This document shows positions 40,361-51,959 of a stretch of DNA of 64,000 nucleotides, one piece after another. The stretch lies in the NCBI RefSeq assembly GCF_050948175.1, contig NW_027490091.1:6200001-6264000 (forward strand), written 5' to 3'. A program made the translations under genes and the position numbers. The notes below the pieces were generated by a model. It did no database searches. It saw nothing but the letters and a program-made list of their open reading frames with translations, and had not been told where the DNA came from. Positions within the stretch are counted from its first letter, which is position 1. Every line of letters begins with the position of its first letter. The stretch comes from Xylocopa sonorina (lineage: Eukaryota > Arthropoda > Insecta > Hymenoptera > Apidae).

Positions 40361-41783
40361 AAATAGCGTTTCCAGATGTCTACGTATCGAACCAATAGAA
40401 TTCTAATGATTCTTTAAACGCGATAGCGCATCTCATTTCTATGATTCATGATAAGATATAATTTTTCAATGTAGAGTGTTATATATACCTCGGATTCACT
40501 TCAAAAGAATGTAAATGCGGTACTTCCTTGCCAGGAAATAGAGTTTGCAGATGTCTACGTATCCTAGCAATAGTGTTCTAATGCTTCTTAGGACGCGATA
40601 TCGTATCTCACTTCTATGTTTCATTATAAGATATAATATTCATTGCGGAGTGTCATGTATAGCTCGCATGCACTTCAAGTGAATGTAGAAGCGCCACTGC
40701 CTTGCTAGGTTATAGCGTTTGCAGATGTCTACGTATCCTAGCAATAGAGTTCTAATGCTTCTTAGAACGAAGATATCGCATCGCATTTTTATGTTTCATG
40801 GTAAGGTATAATATTCATTGCGAAGAGTAATGTATAACTCGTATTCACTTCAAAAGAATGAAAATGCGACACTTGCTGGCTAGGAAATAGGGCTTGGAAA
40901 TGTCTACGTATCGTAATAACAGAGTTCTAATGCTTTCTAGAACTCGATATCGCATCTCACCACTATGTTTCATGATAAGATATAAAATTCATTTTGAAGT
41001 GTCATGTATACCTCGCATATACTTCAAAAGAATGTAAATGCGACTCTTCCCTTGTATTAAATAGCGTTTGAAGATGTCTACGTATCGCAGCAATAGTGTT
41101 CTAATGCATTTTAAATCGCGATATCGCATCTCAATTCTATGTTTGATGGTAAGGTATAATATTCATTGTGGTCTGTGATGTATACCTCGTATTCACTTCA
41201 AAAGAATGAAAATGCGACACTTCCTTGCTAGAAAATAGCGTATGCAGATGTCTACGTATCGAAGCAATAGAGTTCTAATGCTTCTCAAAACGCGTTATCG
41301 CTACTCATTACCATGTTTCATGATAATATATAATATTCATTGTGGAGTGTTATGTATACCTCGTATTCACTTTAAAAGAATGTACATGCGACACTTCCTT
41401 GCTAGGAAATAGCGTTTGCAGATGTCTCCGTATCGAAGCAATAGATTTCTAAACTTGCTAATTCGCGATATCGTATCTCATATCAATGTTTCACGATAAT
41501 ATATAATATTCACTGCGAAGTGTCATGTATACCTCGCATACACTCCAAATGTATGTGAATGCGACAGTTCCTTGCTAGGAAATAGTATTTGCAGATATCT
41601 ACGTATCGAAGCAATAGTGTTCTAATGCTTCTTAAATCGCGAAATCGCATCTGATTTCTATGTTTCATGATAAGATATAATATTGATTGTGCAGTGTTAT
41701 GTATATCTCGTCTATACTTCAAATGAATGTAAATGCGACACTTCCTTGCTAGGAAATAGCGTTTGCAGATGTCTACGTATCGA
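40361..41783 (+). repeat. Diverged satellite monomers
   Basis: About eight monomers, the first five to six clearly more diverged than those before 40,360. Examples are AGAAGCGCCACTGCCTTG near 40,688, AGGGCTTGGAAATG near 40,889 and CTTCCCTTGTATTAAATAG near 41,046. The last two are near consensus. No gene is visible. Confidence 0.85.
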
Positions 41784-42465
41784 AGCAATGGAGTTCTAGT
41801 GCTTCTTAAATCGTCATATCGCATCTCACTACAATGTTTCATGGTAAGATATAATATTCATTGCGAAGTGTCATGTATACCTCGTATTCCATTCAAAAGA
41901 ATGTAAATGCGACACTTCCTTGCTAGGAAGTAGCGTTTGCAGATGTCTACGTATCGAAGCAATAGGTATCTAATACTTCTTAAATAGCCATATCACTACT
42001 CATTTCTATGTTTCATGATGATATACAATATTGACTGCGAAGTGTCATGTATACCTCGCGCACACTTCAAGTGAATGTAAATGCGACACTTCCTTGCTAG
42101 GAAGTAGCGTTTGCAGATGCCTACGTATCGTAGCAATAGATTTCTAATGCTCCTCAAAACGCGATATTGCATCTGATTTCTATGTTTCATGATAAGATAT
42201 AATATTCAATGCGAAGATTTATGTATTCCACGTCTACACATCAAATGAATGTAAGTGCGACACTTCCTTTCGAGCAAATAGCGTTTGCAGATTTCTACGT
42301 ATCGTACCAGCAGAGCTCTAATGCTTCTTGAAACGCGATATCGCATCTCCTGCAATGTTTCATGAAAAGATACAATATTCATTGCGATGTGATATGTATT
42401 CTTCGTCTACACTTCAAATGAATGTAAATGCGACACTTCCCTGCTAGGAAATAGCGTTTGCAGAT
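41784..42465 (+). repeat. 7-monomer duplication, first copy (offset 1,217 bp)
   Basis: This segment matches 43,001-43,682. Shared rare variants are ATTGACTGCGAAGTG, CTCGCGCACACTTCAAGTG, GAAGATTTATGTATTCCACG, GTACCAGCAGAGCTC and GTGATATGTATTCTTCG. The offset is seven units less one base. Confidence 0.88.
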
Positions 42466-43000
42466 GTCTATGTATCGAAGCAGCGGAGCTCTAATGCATC
42501 TTAAAACGCGATATCGCATCTGATTTCTATGTTTCATGATAAGATATAATATTCAATGCGAAGTTTTATGTATTCCTCGTCTTCACCTCAAAAGAATATA
42601 AATGCGACACTTCCTTGGTAGGAAGTAGCGCTTGCAGATGTCTACGTATCGTAGCAATAGGTTTCTAATGCTTCTTAAACCGCCATATCGCATCTTATTT
42701 CTATGTTTCACGATAAGATATAATATTCATAGCGAAGTGTCATGTATACCTCGCATACACTTCAAATGAATGTAAATGCAACACCTCCTTGCTAGGAAAT
42801 AGCGTTTGCAGATGTCTACGTTTCGTGGCATTAGAGTTCTAATGCTTCTCAAAACGCGATATCGCTACTCATTACCATGTTACATTATAATATATAATAT
42901 TCGTTGTGGAGTGTTATATATACCTCGTATTCACTTCAAAAGAATGTAAATGCGACACTTTCTTGCTAGGAAATAGCGTTTGCTGATGTCTCCGTATCGA

Positions 43001-43682
43001 AGCAATGGAGTTCTAGTGCTTCTTAAGTCGTCATATCGCATCTCATTTCTATGTTTCATGGTAAGATATAATATTCATTGCGAAGTGTCATGTATACCTC
43101 GTATTCCATTCAAAAGAATGTAAATGCGATACTTCCTTGCTAGGAAGTAGCGTTTGCAGATGTCTACGTATCGAAGCAATACGTATCTAATACTTCTTAA
43201 ATAGCCATATCACTACTCATTTCTATGTTTCATGATGATATACAATATTGACTGCGAAGTGTCATGTATACCTCGCGCACACTTCAAGTGAATGTAAATG
43301 CGACACTTCCTTGCTAGGAAGTAGCGTTTGCAGATGCCTACGTATCGTAGCAATAGATTTCTAATGCTCCTCAAAACGCGATATTGCATTTGATTTCTAT
43401 GTTTCATGATAAGATATAATATTCAATGCGAAGATTTATGTATTCCACGTCTACACATCAAATGAGTGTAAGTGCGACACTTCCTTTCGAGTAAATAGCA
43501 TTTGCAGATTTCTACGTATCGTACCAGCAGAGCTCTAATGCTTCTTGAAACGCGATATCGCATCTCACTGCAATGTTTCATGAAAAGATACAATATTCAT
43601 TGCAATGTGATATGTATTCTTCGTCTACACTTCAAATGAATGTAAATGCGACACTTCCTTGCTAGGAAACAGCATTTGCAGA
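43001..43682 (+). repeat. 7-monomer duplication, second copy
   Basis: This is the partner of 41,784-42,465, with scattered single-base differences such as CATTTGATTTC for CATCTGATTTC and GAGTAAATAGC for GAGCAAATAGC. The spacer between the copies (about 42,466-43,000) is ordinary satellite. Confidence 0.88.
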
Positions 43683-43930
43683 TGTCTACGTATCGTAGCA
43701 ATAGAATTCTGATGCATCTCAAAGCTCGATATCGCACCTGACTTTTCTGTTTCATGATAAGATATAATATTCATTGCGAAGTGTCATGTGTTCCTCGTAT
43801 TTACATCAAAAGAATGTAAATGCGACACTTCCTTCATAGGAAATAGCGTTTGCATCTCTTTAAATCGTGATATCGCATCTCATTTCATTGATTCATGAAA
43901 AGATATAATATTCTTTGTGGAGTGTTATGT
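43683..43930 (+). repeat. Monomer with a 33-bp internal deletion
   Basis: At 43,849-43,862 the unit goes from GCGTTTGCA straight to TCTCTTTAAATCG. Between TTTGCA and AAATCG there are 7 bases where the consensus has 40. The bases lost are the whole TCTACGTATCGAAGCAATAG region of that unit. Register resumes normally afterwards. Confidence 0.82.
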
Positions 43931-46900
43931 ATCCCTCGTATTCAGTTCAAAAGAATGTAAATGCGACACTTCCTTGCTACGAACTAGCGTTTCCAGATAT
44001 CTGCGTATCGTAGCAATGGAGTTCTAACGCTTCTTAAAACGCGATATCGCATTTCATTTCTATGTTTCATGATGAGATATAATGTTTATTGCGAAGTGTC
44101 ATGTATACCTCGTATTCACTTCGAATCAATGCAAATGCGACACCTACATGCTCGGAAATATCGTTTACAGATGTCTAAGTATCGAAGCAATAGAATTCTA
44201 ATACTTCTTAAAACCTGATCCCGCTTCTATGTTTCATGATAAGACATAATATTCATTGCGAAGTGTCATGTATACCTCGTATTCCTTTCAAAAGAATGTA
44301 AATGCGACACTTCCTTGCTAGGAAGTAGCGTTTGCAGATGTCTACGTATCGAAGCAATAGGATTCTAATGCTTCTTAAATCGCCATATTACATCTCATTT
44401 CTATGTTTCATGATAAGATATAATATTTATTGTGGAGTGTTCTGTATACCTCGTATTCACTTCAAAATAATGTAAACGCGACACTTCCTTGCAAGGAAAT
44501 AGCGTTTGCAGATGTCTACGTATCGAAGCAATAGAGTTCTAATGCTTCCTAAATCGTCATATCGCATCTCATTCCTATGTTTCATGATAAGATATAATAT
44601 TCATTGTGCAGTGTTATGTATATCTCGTCTATACTTCAAATGAATGTAAATGCTACACTTCCTTATTAGGAAATATCTTTTGCAGATATCTACGTATCGT
44701 GGCATTAGAGTTCTAATGCTTCTCAAAACGCGATATCGCTACTGATTACTATGTTTTATGATAATATATAATATTCATTGTGGAGTATTATGTATTCCTC
44801 GTATTCCTTTCAAAGGAATGTAAATGCAACACTTCCTTGCTAGGAAGTAGCGTTTGCAGATGTCTACGTATCGAACCAATAGATTTCTGATGCTTCTTAA
44901 ATCGCCATATCGCATCTCATTTCTATGTTTCATGATAAGATATAATATTCATTGTGCAGTGTTATGTATATCTCGTCTATACTTCAAATGAATGTAAATG
45001 CGACACTTCCTTGCTAGGAAATAGCCTTTGCAGATGTCTACGTAAGTGTGGCATTGGAGTTCTAATGCTTCTCAAAACGCGATATCGCTTCTCATTCCTA
45101 TGTTTCATGATAACATATAATATTCACTTCGAGGTGTCATGTATACCTCGCATACACTTAAAATGAATGCAAATGCGAAACTTCCATGCTAGGTAATAGC
45201 GTTTGCAGATGTCTACGTATCGAAGCAATAGACATCCAATGCTCCATAAATCGCCATATCGCATCTCATTTCTATGTTTCATGATAAGATATAATATTCA
45301 TTGCGAAGTGCCATGTATACCTCGTATTCCGTTCCAAAGAATGTAAATGCGACACTTCCTTGCTAGGAAGTAGCATTTGCTGATGTCTACGTATCGAAGC
45401 AATAGGGATCTAATGCTTCTTAAATCGCCATATCGCTTCTCATTTCTATGTTTCATGATAATATATACTATTCACTGCGCAGTGTCATGTATACCTCGTA
45501 TTCCTTTGAAAAGAATGTAAATGCGACACTTCCTTGCTAGGAAGTAGCATTTGCTGATGTAAACGTATCGAAGCAATAGACATCTAATGCTTCACAAATC
45601 GCCTTATCGCATCTCATTTCTGTGTTTCATGATAATATATAATATTCACTGCGCAGTGTCATGTATACCTCGCATACACTTCAAATGAATGTAAATGCGA
45701 CACTTCCTTGCTTGGAAATAGTGTTTACAGATGTTTACGTATCGAAGCAATAGTGTTCTAATGCTTCTTAAATCGCGATATCGCATCTCATTTCTATGAT
45801 TCATGATAAGATATAATATTCACTGCGAAGTGTCATGTATACCTCGTATTCCTTTCAAAAGAATGTAAATGCGACACTTCCTTGCTAGGAAGTAGCGTTT
45901 GCAGATGTCTACGTATCGAACCAGTAGATTTCTAATGCTTCTTATATCGCCATATCGCATCTCATGTCTATGTTTCATGATAAGATATAATATTCATTGT
46001 GCAGTGTTATGTACGTCTCGTCTATACTTCTAATGAATGTAAATGCGACACTTCCTTGCTAGGAAATAGCGTTTGCAGATGTCTACGTATCGTGGAATTG
46101 GAGTTCTAATGCTTCTCAAAACGCGATATCGCTTCTCATTCCTATGTTTCATGATAACGTATAATATTCATTGCGAAGTGTCATGTATACCTCGCATACA
46201 CTTAAAATGAATATATATGCGACACTTCTTTGCCAGGAAATAGCGTTTGCAGATGACTACGTATCGTAGCATTAGAGTTCCAATGCTTCTCAAAACGCGA
46301 TACCGCTACTCATTACCATGTTACATGATAATATATAGTATTCATTGTAGAGTGGTATGTATACCACGTATTCACTTCAAAAGAATGTAAATGCGACACT
46401 TCCTTGCTAGGAAATAGCGTTTGCAGATGTCTACGTATCGAACGAATAGACTTCTAAAGCTTGCTAATTCACGATATCGCATCTCATATCTATGTTTCAT
46501 GATAATATATAATATTCATTGCGAAGTGTCATGTAAGCTTCGCATACACTTCAAATGAATGTGAATGCGACAGTTCCTTGCTAGGAAATAGTGTTTGCAG
46601 ATATCTACGTATCGAGGCAATAGTGTTCTAAAGCTTCTTAAATCGCGATATCGCATCTCATTTCTGTGTTTCATGATAAAATATAATATTCATTGTGAAG
46701 TGTTATGAATACCTCGTATTCACTTCAAAAGTATGTAAATGCGACACTTCCTTGCTTGGAAATAGCGTTTGCAGATGTCTACGTATCGATGCAATAGGGT
46801 TCTAATGCTTCTTAAATCGCCATATTACATCTCATTTCTATGTTTCATGATAAGATATAATATTCATTGTGGAGTGTTCTGTATACCTCGTATTCACTTC

Positions 46901-48099
46901 AAAATAATGTAAACGCGACACTTCATTGCTAGGAAATAGCGTTTTGCAGATGTTTACGTATCGAAGCAATAGAGTTCTAATGTTTCCTGAAACGCGATAT
47001 CGCATCTCATTTCTATGTTTCGCGAGAAGACACAATATTTATTGTGCAGTATTATGTATAACTCGTATTCACTTCAAAAGAATGTTAATGCGACACTTCC
47101 TTGCCAGGACGTAGCGTTTGCAGATGTCTACGTATCGAAGAAATAGAGTTCTAACGCTTGTCAAAACGCAATATCGCATCTCATTTCAATGTTTCATGAT
47201 AAGATATAATATTCATTGCGAAGTGTCATGTGTACCTCGCATACACTTCAAATGAATGTAAATGCGACACTTCCATGCTAGGAGATAGCGTTTGCAGATG
47301 TCTAAGAATCGTAGCAATAGAGTTCTAATGCTCTTAAATCGCGATATCACATCTCATTTCTATGTTTCGGGATAAGATATAATATACATTGCGAAGTGTC
47401 ATGCATACCTCGTATTCACTTCAAAAGAATGTAAATGCGACGTTTCCATCCTAGGAAATAGCGTTTGCCGATGTCTATGTATCGTAGCAATAGAGTCCTA
47501 ATGCTTCTTAAAACGAGATGTCGCATTTCATTTCTATGTCTCGTGATAAGATATAATATTCTGTGCGAAGTGTCATGTATACCTCGTATTCACTTCAAAA
47601 GAATGTAAATGCGACACTTCCTTGCTAGGAAATAGCGTTTCCAAATGTTTACGTACCGAAACAATAGGGCTCTAATGCTTCCTAAAACGACAAGTCGCAT
47701 CTCATTTCTATGTTTCATGGTAAGATATAATATTCATAGCGAAGTGTCATGTATACCTCGTATTCACTTCAAATGAATGTAAACGCGTCACTTCCTTGCT
47801 AGGAAATAGCGTTTGCACATGTTTGTGTATCAAAGCAATAGTGTTCTAGTGCTTCTTAAAACGCGATGTCGCATCTCATTTCTATGTTTCGTGATAATAT
47901 ATAATAATCATTGCGAATTGTCATGTATACCTCGTATTCACTTCAAATGAATGTAAACGCGACACTTCCTTGCTGGGAAATAGCGTTTGCACATGTTTGT
48001 GTATCGAAGCAATAGTGTTCTAGTGCTTCTAAAAACGTGATGTCGCGTCTTACTTCTACGTTTCATGATAAGATATAATATCCACTGCGAAGTGTCACG
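43931..48099 (+). repeat. Satellite monomers, 44-48 kb
   Basis: About twenty-four monomers, mostly near consensus up to about 47,110 and more diverged beyond. The segment 47,120-47,350 (TAACGCTTGTCAAAACGC, TCTAAGAATCGTAGC and AATGCTCTTAAATCGC) has a near-identical relative at 53,525-53,740, across the island. Two consecutive monomers near 47,810 and 47,985 share GCACATGTTTGTGTATC. No coding content is supported. Confidence 0.85.
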
Positions 48100-48970
48100 T
48101 ATACCCCGTATTCACTTCAAAAGAATGTAAATGCGACACTTCCTTCCTAGGAAATAGCGTCTCCAGATATCTACGTATCGTAGCAATAGACTTCTAATGC
48201 ATCTTAAAACGCGATATCGCATCTCATTTCTACGTTTCATGATCAGATATAATATTCATTGCGAAGTGTCATGTATAGCTCTTATTCACTTCAAAAGAAT
48301 GTAAATGCGACTCTTCCTTGCAAGGAAATAACGTTTCCAGATGTCTACGTATCCAAACAATAGAGTTCCAATACTTCTTAAAACGAGATGTCGCATATCA
48401 TTTCTATGTTTCGTGATAAGATATAATATTCATTGCGAAATGTCACGTATACCTCGTATTCACTTCAAAAGAAAGTAAATGCGACACTTCCATGCTAGGA
48501 AATAGCGTTTGCAGATGTCTACGTATCGTAGCAATAGTGTTCTAATACCGCTTAGAACGCGATATCGCATCTCATTTCTATGTTTCATGATAAGATATAA
48601 TATCCACTGCGAATTGTCATGTATACCCGTATTCTCTTCAAAAGAATGTAAATGCGACACTTCCTTCCTAGGAAATAGCGTCTCCAGATATCTACGTATC
48701 GTAGCAATAGACTTCCAATGCATCTTAGAACGCGATATCGCATCTCATTTCTATGTTTCATGATCAGATATAATATTCATTGCGAAGTGTCATGTATAGC
48801 TCTTATTCACTTCAAAAGAATGTAAATGCGACTCTTCCTTGCAAGGAAATAACGTTTCCAGATGTCTACGTATCGAAACAATAGAGTTCCAATGCTTCTT
48901 AAAACGAGATGTCGCATATCATTTCTATGTTTCGTGATAAGATATAATATTCATTGCGAAATGTCACGTA
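48100..48970 (+). repeat. 3-monomer tandem higher-order repeat (period 521 bp)
   Basis: The run TCATGATCAGATATAATA, TATAGCTCTTATTCACTTC, GCGACTCTTCCTTGCAAGG and AATAACGTTTCCAGATG occurs from 48,237 and again from 48,758, 521 bp apart. The one-base shortfall from three units matches a deletion in GTATACCCGTATTC near 48,621. Flanking units TTCCTAGGAAATAGCGTCTC and GAGATGTCGCATATC are in the same order in both copies. Confidence 0.88.
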
Positions 48971-49560
48971 TACCTCGTATTCACTTCAAAAGAATGTAGA
49001 TGCGACACTTCCTTGCTAGGAAATAGCGTTTGCAGGTGTCTACGTATCGAAGCAATAGAGTTCTAATGCTTCTTAAATCGCCTTATTGCATCTCATCTCT
49101 ATGTTTCATGATAAGATATATTATTCATTGTGGAGTGTTATGTATACCTCGTCCATACTTCAAAAGGATGTAAACGTCACACATCCTTGCTAGGAAATGC
49201 GTTTCCATGTGTCTAGGTATCGAAGCAATGGAGTTCTAATGCTTCTTAAAACGCGATATCGCATCACATTTCTATGTTTCATGACAAGGCATAATATTCA
49301 TTGCGAAATTTTAGGTATGCCTCGTCTACACTTCAAAGGAATGTAAATGCTACACATCCTTGCTAGGAAATGCGTTTCCAGATGCATACGTATCGAAGCA
49401 ATATAGTTCTAATGCTTCTTAAAACGTGATATCGCATCTCATTTCTATGTTGCATAATAAGATATAATATTCATTGCGAAGTGTTATGTATACCTCGTCT
49501 ACACTCCAAAAGGATGTAAATGCCACACTTCCTTTCTAGGAAATAGCGTTTCCAGTTGTT
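48971..49560 (+). repeat. Last recognisable regular monomers before the decayed edge
   Basis: Three to four monomers that still hold the 174-bp register (boundary at 49,475). They show deletions such as GGAAATGCGTTTCCA (losing AGC) at about 49,194 and 49,368 and an increasing load of substitutions toward the island. Confidence 0.85.
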
Positions 49561-50248
49561 TACTTATCGGATCAATGGAGTTCTATTGCTTCATTCAACA
49601 CGATGTCGCAAGTCATTTCAATGATTCATGGTAAATTGCATTGTTCTATGCAATATCTTACATTTGTCTGCATCTAGTCCTTAGAAGGATGTGAATCCTA
49701 TTCTTACTTGCAACAGAATATCTTTTCCAGATCTCTACGTGTCCAAGCAAGACATTTATAATACTTCATGCAGCGCTATGTCGCATCTCATTTCAACGTT
49801 TCAAAGCAAAGTATCTGTAATCATATATCCATAACATTATGCTTAACTGTTAGAGGTCTTCAATAGAATGTGAACTATATAATTCCATGCAACGGCATGG
49901 CGCTCCGTGGTGTCTGTCTGTTAAAGCAGTCGAGCTAGAATTCTCCATGCAATGCGCTAGCGCATCCCATTTCATCGTTTTAATGTAAGAATGCTGTAAT
50001 CTCTTATGCATAGCTCTATGCTTATCTGCTTTAAAACTTCATAAAAATGTAAATTCTACAGCTCCATGCAACAGGTGTCGTAGTGTCTACATGTCGAGAC
50101 AATAGAGTACTAATGCATTACACAATGCCATGACTCATCTCATTTCAACGTTTCGAATTAAGTAAGCTGTAATCTTCTATGAAAAGCATGACAATTATCT
50201 GCTTCTACTCTACAATAGAATGTGAATTCTATAGATCCAAGCAACAGG
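49561..50248 (+). repeat. Decayed edge monomers, divergent subfamily (period 174-179 bp)
   Basis: Traces of the unit survive: AGAATGTGAA, CTACGTGTCCAAGCAAG, TCGCATCTCATTTCAACG, TCTACATGTCGAGACAATAG. Anchors CTTGCAAC, CCATGCAAC, CCATGCAAC and CCAAGCAAC fall at about 49,707, 49,885, 50,063 and 50,237, spacings of 174-179 bp. These monomers share features with each other and not with the main array, such as CTGTAATC after the TTTC block and TTATCTGCTT upstream of AGAATGTGAA. They may be an old, separately evolving subfamily and not only random decay. Confidence 0.82.
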
Positions 50249-50282
50249 AGGGCAGGCCCTCCACCATCCTACTGCCTGCCCT
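50249..50282. repeat. Inverted repeat AGGGCAGG / CCTGCCCT
   Basis: Eight-base perfect arms at 50,249-50,256 and 50,275-50,282 enclose an 18-base loop. Overlapping the left arm, GGAGGGC and GCCCTCC form a second, tighter hairpin. The structure lies exactly where the satellite register is lost, so it could mark an element end or a rearrangement junction. Confidence 0.6.
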
Positions 50283-51134
50283 GATGCGGGCAAAGGATTC
50301 CCAGGGCCACTCAAACCGCGACCAACTTCTATCTTATACTCTAATCGATTCATCGTTATGCGTTTTCCATTAAGCTTGCCGGGATCAGTGATATTGATTC
50401 GCTCAATCTAAATTATTATTTTCTGTTTAAGTTTCTCGATTTTTTTAGTTTCTCTCACGATATCGTCTATTTCGTTGTACCTTACACTTACAGTATGGTA
50501 TATAATCTGTTGTTTGATATTTCTAGGATTTCCTCTTAATAAATGCAATGCTTCCACATATTTTCTTTCTCTTTCTCTTTAGTTACATTGTTGTTATTTT
50601 ATGCTTTTCACCCTCCACATTCCCTCTCTACACCATCTCGGAACAGGCGTTATACGATTACTGCAGGATGACGCCCCGGTCTCGTTAAACCGAGATCGAG
50701 TGTTCTCTCTTGCATCCGTTGATTTATATATGTTATATATTGGAGAATATTTCCTCTTATCCTTTGTATTTTTCGAATGAAATTACATTGACAGAAATAC
50801 GAGCTAGTTCTGCACGCCTATTTGAAACAACATTAAATCACATTGTTAAACAATAATATATTAAATGTGACTTGGACTTTTAAATTTGAATTTATAAACA
50901 TCTAACAGGTAAATATGTTTTTCTTACTATTCATATCATTATACATTCAGTGATTTATTGTGTGCTGTGATTTGATATATTAACTGCTTGATTATATTTT
51001 GCAATGAACTTTGCGTACCAAACATTGTTTTTACTCCTGATGGGAGTGGATAGTTCTTCGTTTTATATTCTTATATCGCATTCATTGTAAAAGTATATGA
51101 TATCCTTCTTATGCAGTCATATATAATTATGTAC
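50249..51134. other. AT-rich non-satellite segment, no gene recognised
   Basis: The 174-bp landmarks stop after GCAACAGG near 50,248. The first 130 bp are G+C-richer and contain an inverted repeat. The remainder is strongly AT-rich with pyrimidine runs (TTTCTTTCTCTTTCTC near 50,563) and no long open frame on either strand. On the minus strand a short frame of about 29 codons (50,236-50,323) is open but stops upstream within a few codons and matches nothing I recognise. The segment may be an old insertion, captured genomic DNA or a decayed transposable element; I cannot assign it. Confidence 0.7.
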
Positions 51135-51667
51135 TGTGACGGTTTTTCCCGTTTCAATCCTCAAGAAAAGGGTATATAGAACCAATAATAACGGGGTATC
51201 CAGAAGTTTAATCCGGGGTTATATCGGGGTACAGAAAATCCGCGTGATTCGGCAACGCGAAGTATAGAACAATAAATTTCCTATCCAGCGAGTATTTCGA
51301 AGCTGCGAGGCTGGGACTTTTTGGGCGCCAGCTACTCAAAAAGTAGCAAAAACTAGTAAACCACGCAACCCGGGGAAACCCGGTTCAAGATAACCCTCGA
51401 AATTTCGAAATACTCTTTCGCTCGACTGCTTCTAGCCGAGTGCGCAAATTAGGGTCGCGGGATAATGAACTCACGGCTTCTTTCTAGATTGCCTCGACGT
51501 GGTATTACAAAAGGGTATACGACACGCCGCGAATGACCGTGGATCACCACCCGTTATACAATACAAATTACAATACGCGATATCACAATTGCGGCAGGCA
51601 ACAAATGGGACGCTTTAGCGTATAAGGACTCACGTTCTCGTTTCCAACAATTCTGGATCTCGCTCCG

Positions 51668-51701
51668 TCTTTCTCTCTCTTTCTCTCTCTCTCTCTCCTC
51701 C
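51668..51701. repeat. CT-rich microsatellite
   Basis: A pyrimidine-only run made mainly of TC dinucleotides with two TTTC interruptions. It lies near the middle of the candidate LTR. Confidence 0.9.
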
Positions 51702-51740
51702 AAATCGCTTCGTACAATCGTTTGCTAGGTTGCTCGCTAT

Positions 51741-51795
51741 GTCTTCGCTAAGTCTTCGCTAAGTCGTCGCTAAGTAGTCGCTAAGAAGCCGCTAA
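51741..51795 (+). repeat. 11-bp minisatellite, five units
   Basis: Five consecutive 11-bp units: GTCTTCGCTAA, GTCTTCGCTAA, GTCGTCGCTAA, GTAGTCGCTAA, GAAGCCGCTAA. The CGCTAA half is constant while the first half drifts from left to right. A partial earlier unit (GTTGCTCGCTAT) ends at the start of the run. Confidence 0.92.
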
Positions 51796-51828
51796 GATGT
51801 AGAGGCTGTCTTCATGCTGGCGAGCTGG

Positions 51829-51836
51829 TTATATAG
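51829..51836 (+). promoter_or_regulatory. TATA-like box in candidate LTR
   Basis: TTATATAG sits about 695 bp into the candidate LTR and just after the minisatellite, in a G+C-rich setting where such a string stands out. It could be the core promoter if the plus strand is the sense strand. The only AATAAA noticed (51,271-51,276) lies upstream of it, so the usual promoter-then-polyadenylation order is not shown. Confidence 0.3.
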
Positions 51837-51959
51837 GTTTGCTGGGGGTCTTCGGATCCCCTTAGATCCTCCTTAAGGCTCCTTGGTGGTGTAGGACTAT
51901 ATGCTTCGGTATTGTTCGGGGCATCGATCGGTGGATTTCGGTGATCTTCCCTGATCGCC

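Larger units (their letters stand above)
1..50248 (+). repeat. 174-bp tandem satellite array, left block (~285-289 monomers)
   Basis: Head-to-tail monomers of 174 bp run without reversal of orientation. Phasing each unit at TGYGRAGTGT gives starts at 1, 175, 349, 523 and 697, and a unit boundary is still clear at 49,475. Consensus landmarks within the unit are GTATACCTCG (14-23), AATGTAAATGCGACAC (39-54), TTCCTTGCTAGGAA (55-68), AGCGTTTGCAGATGTCTACG (71-90), the palindrome GCGATATCGC (126-135) and GATATAATATTCAT (161-174). The consensus is about 36% G+C. Adjacent monomers differ visibly, while monomers many units apart can be nearly identical, which is the signature of higher-order repeats. 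Net register drift over 49 kb is well under one monomer. No gene is interrupted or hidden in it. The unit length and structure suit pericentromeric, centromeric or subtelomeric heterochromatin; which of these cannot be told from sequence alone. Confidence 0.97.

Noticed and set aside
345..49023. Open reading frames of 60-114 codons on both strands within the satellite
   Set aside because: They are produced by the 174-bp unit (58 codons) and repeat with it, occur on both strands over the same DNA, and are broken by stops at random units. No known domain or ribosome-entry context is seen.
1..50248. CRISPR array
   Set aside because: The repeats are contiguous 174-bp units with no unique spacers, far longer than CRISPR repeats.
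50179..50373. A 64-codon plus-strand frame across the satellite edge
   Set aside because: It begins in decayed satellite and runs into unrelated sequence, so it crosses a junction by chance. No recognisable protein feature.
51271..51276. AATAAA as the polyadenylation signal of the candidate LTR
   Set aside because: It lies well upstream of the TATATA box in the same orientation, so it cannot serve as the signal in the usual promoter-R-polyA order without other evidence.
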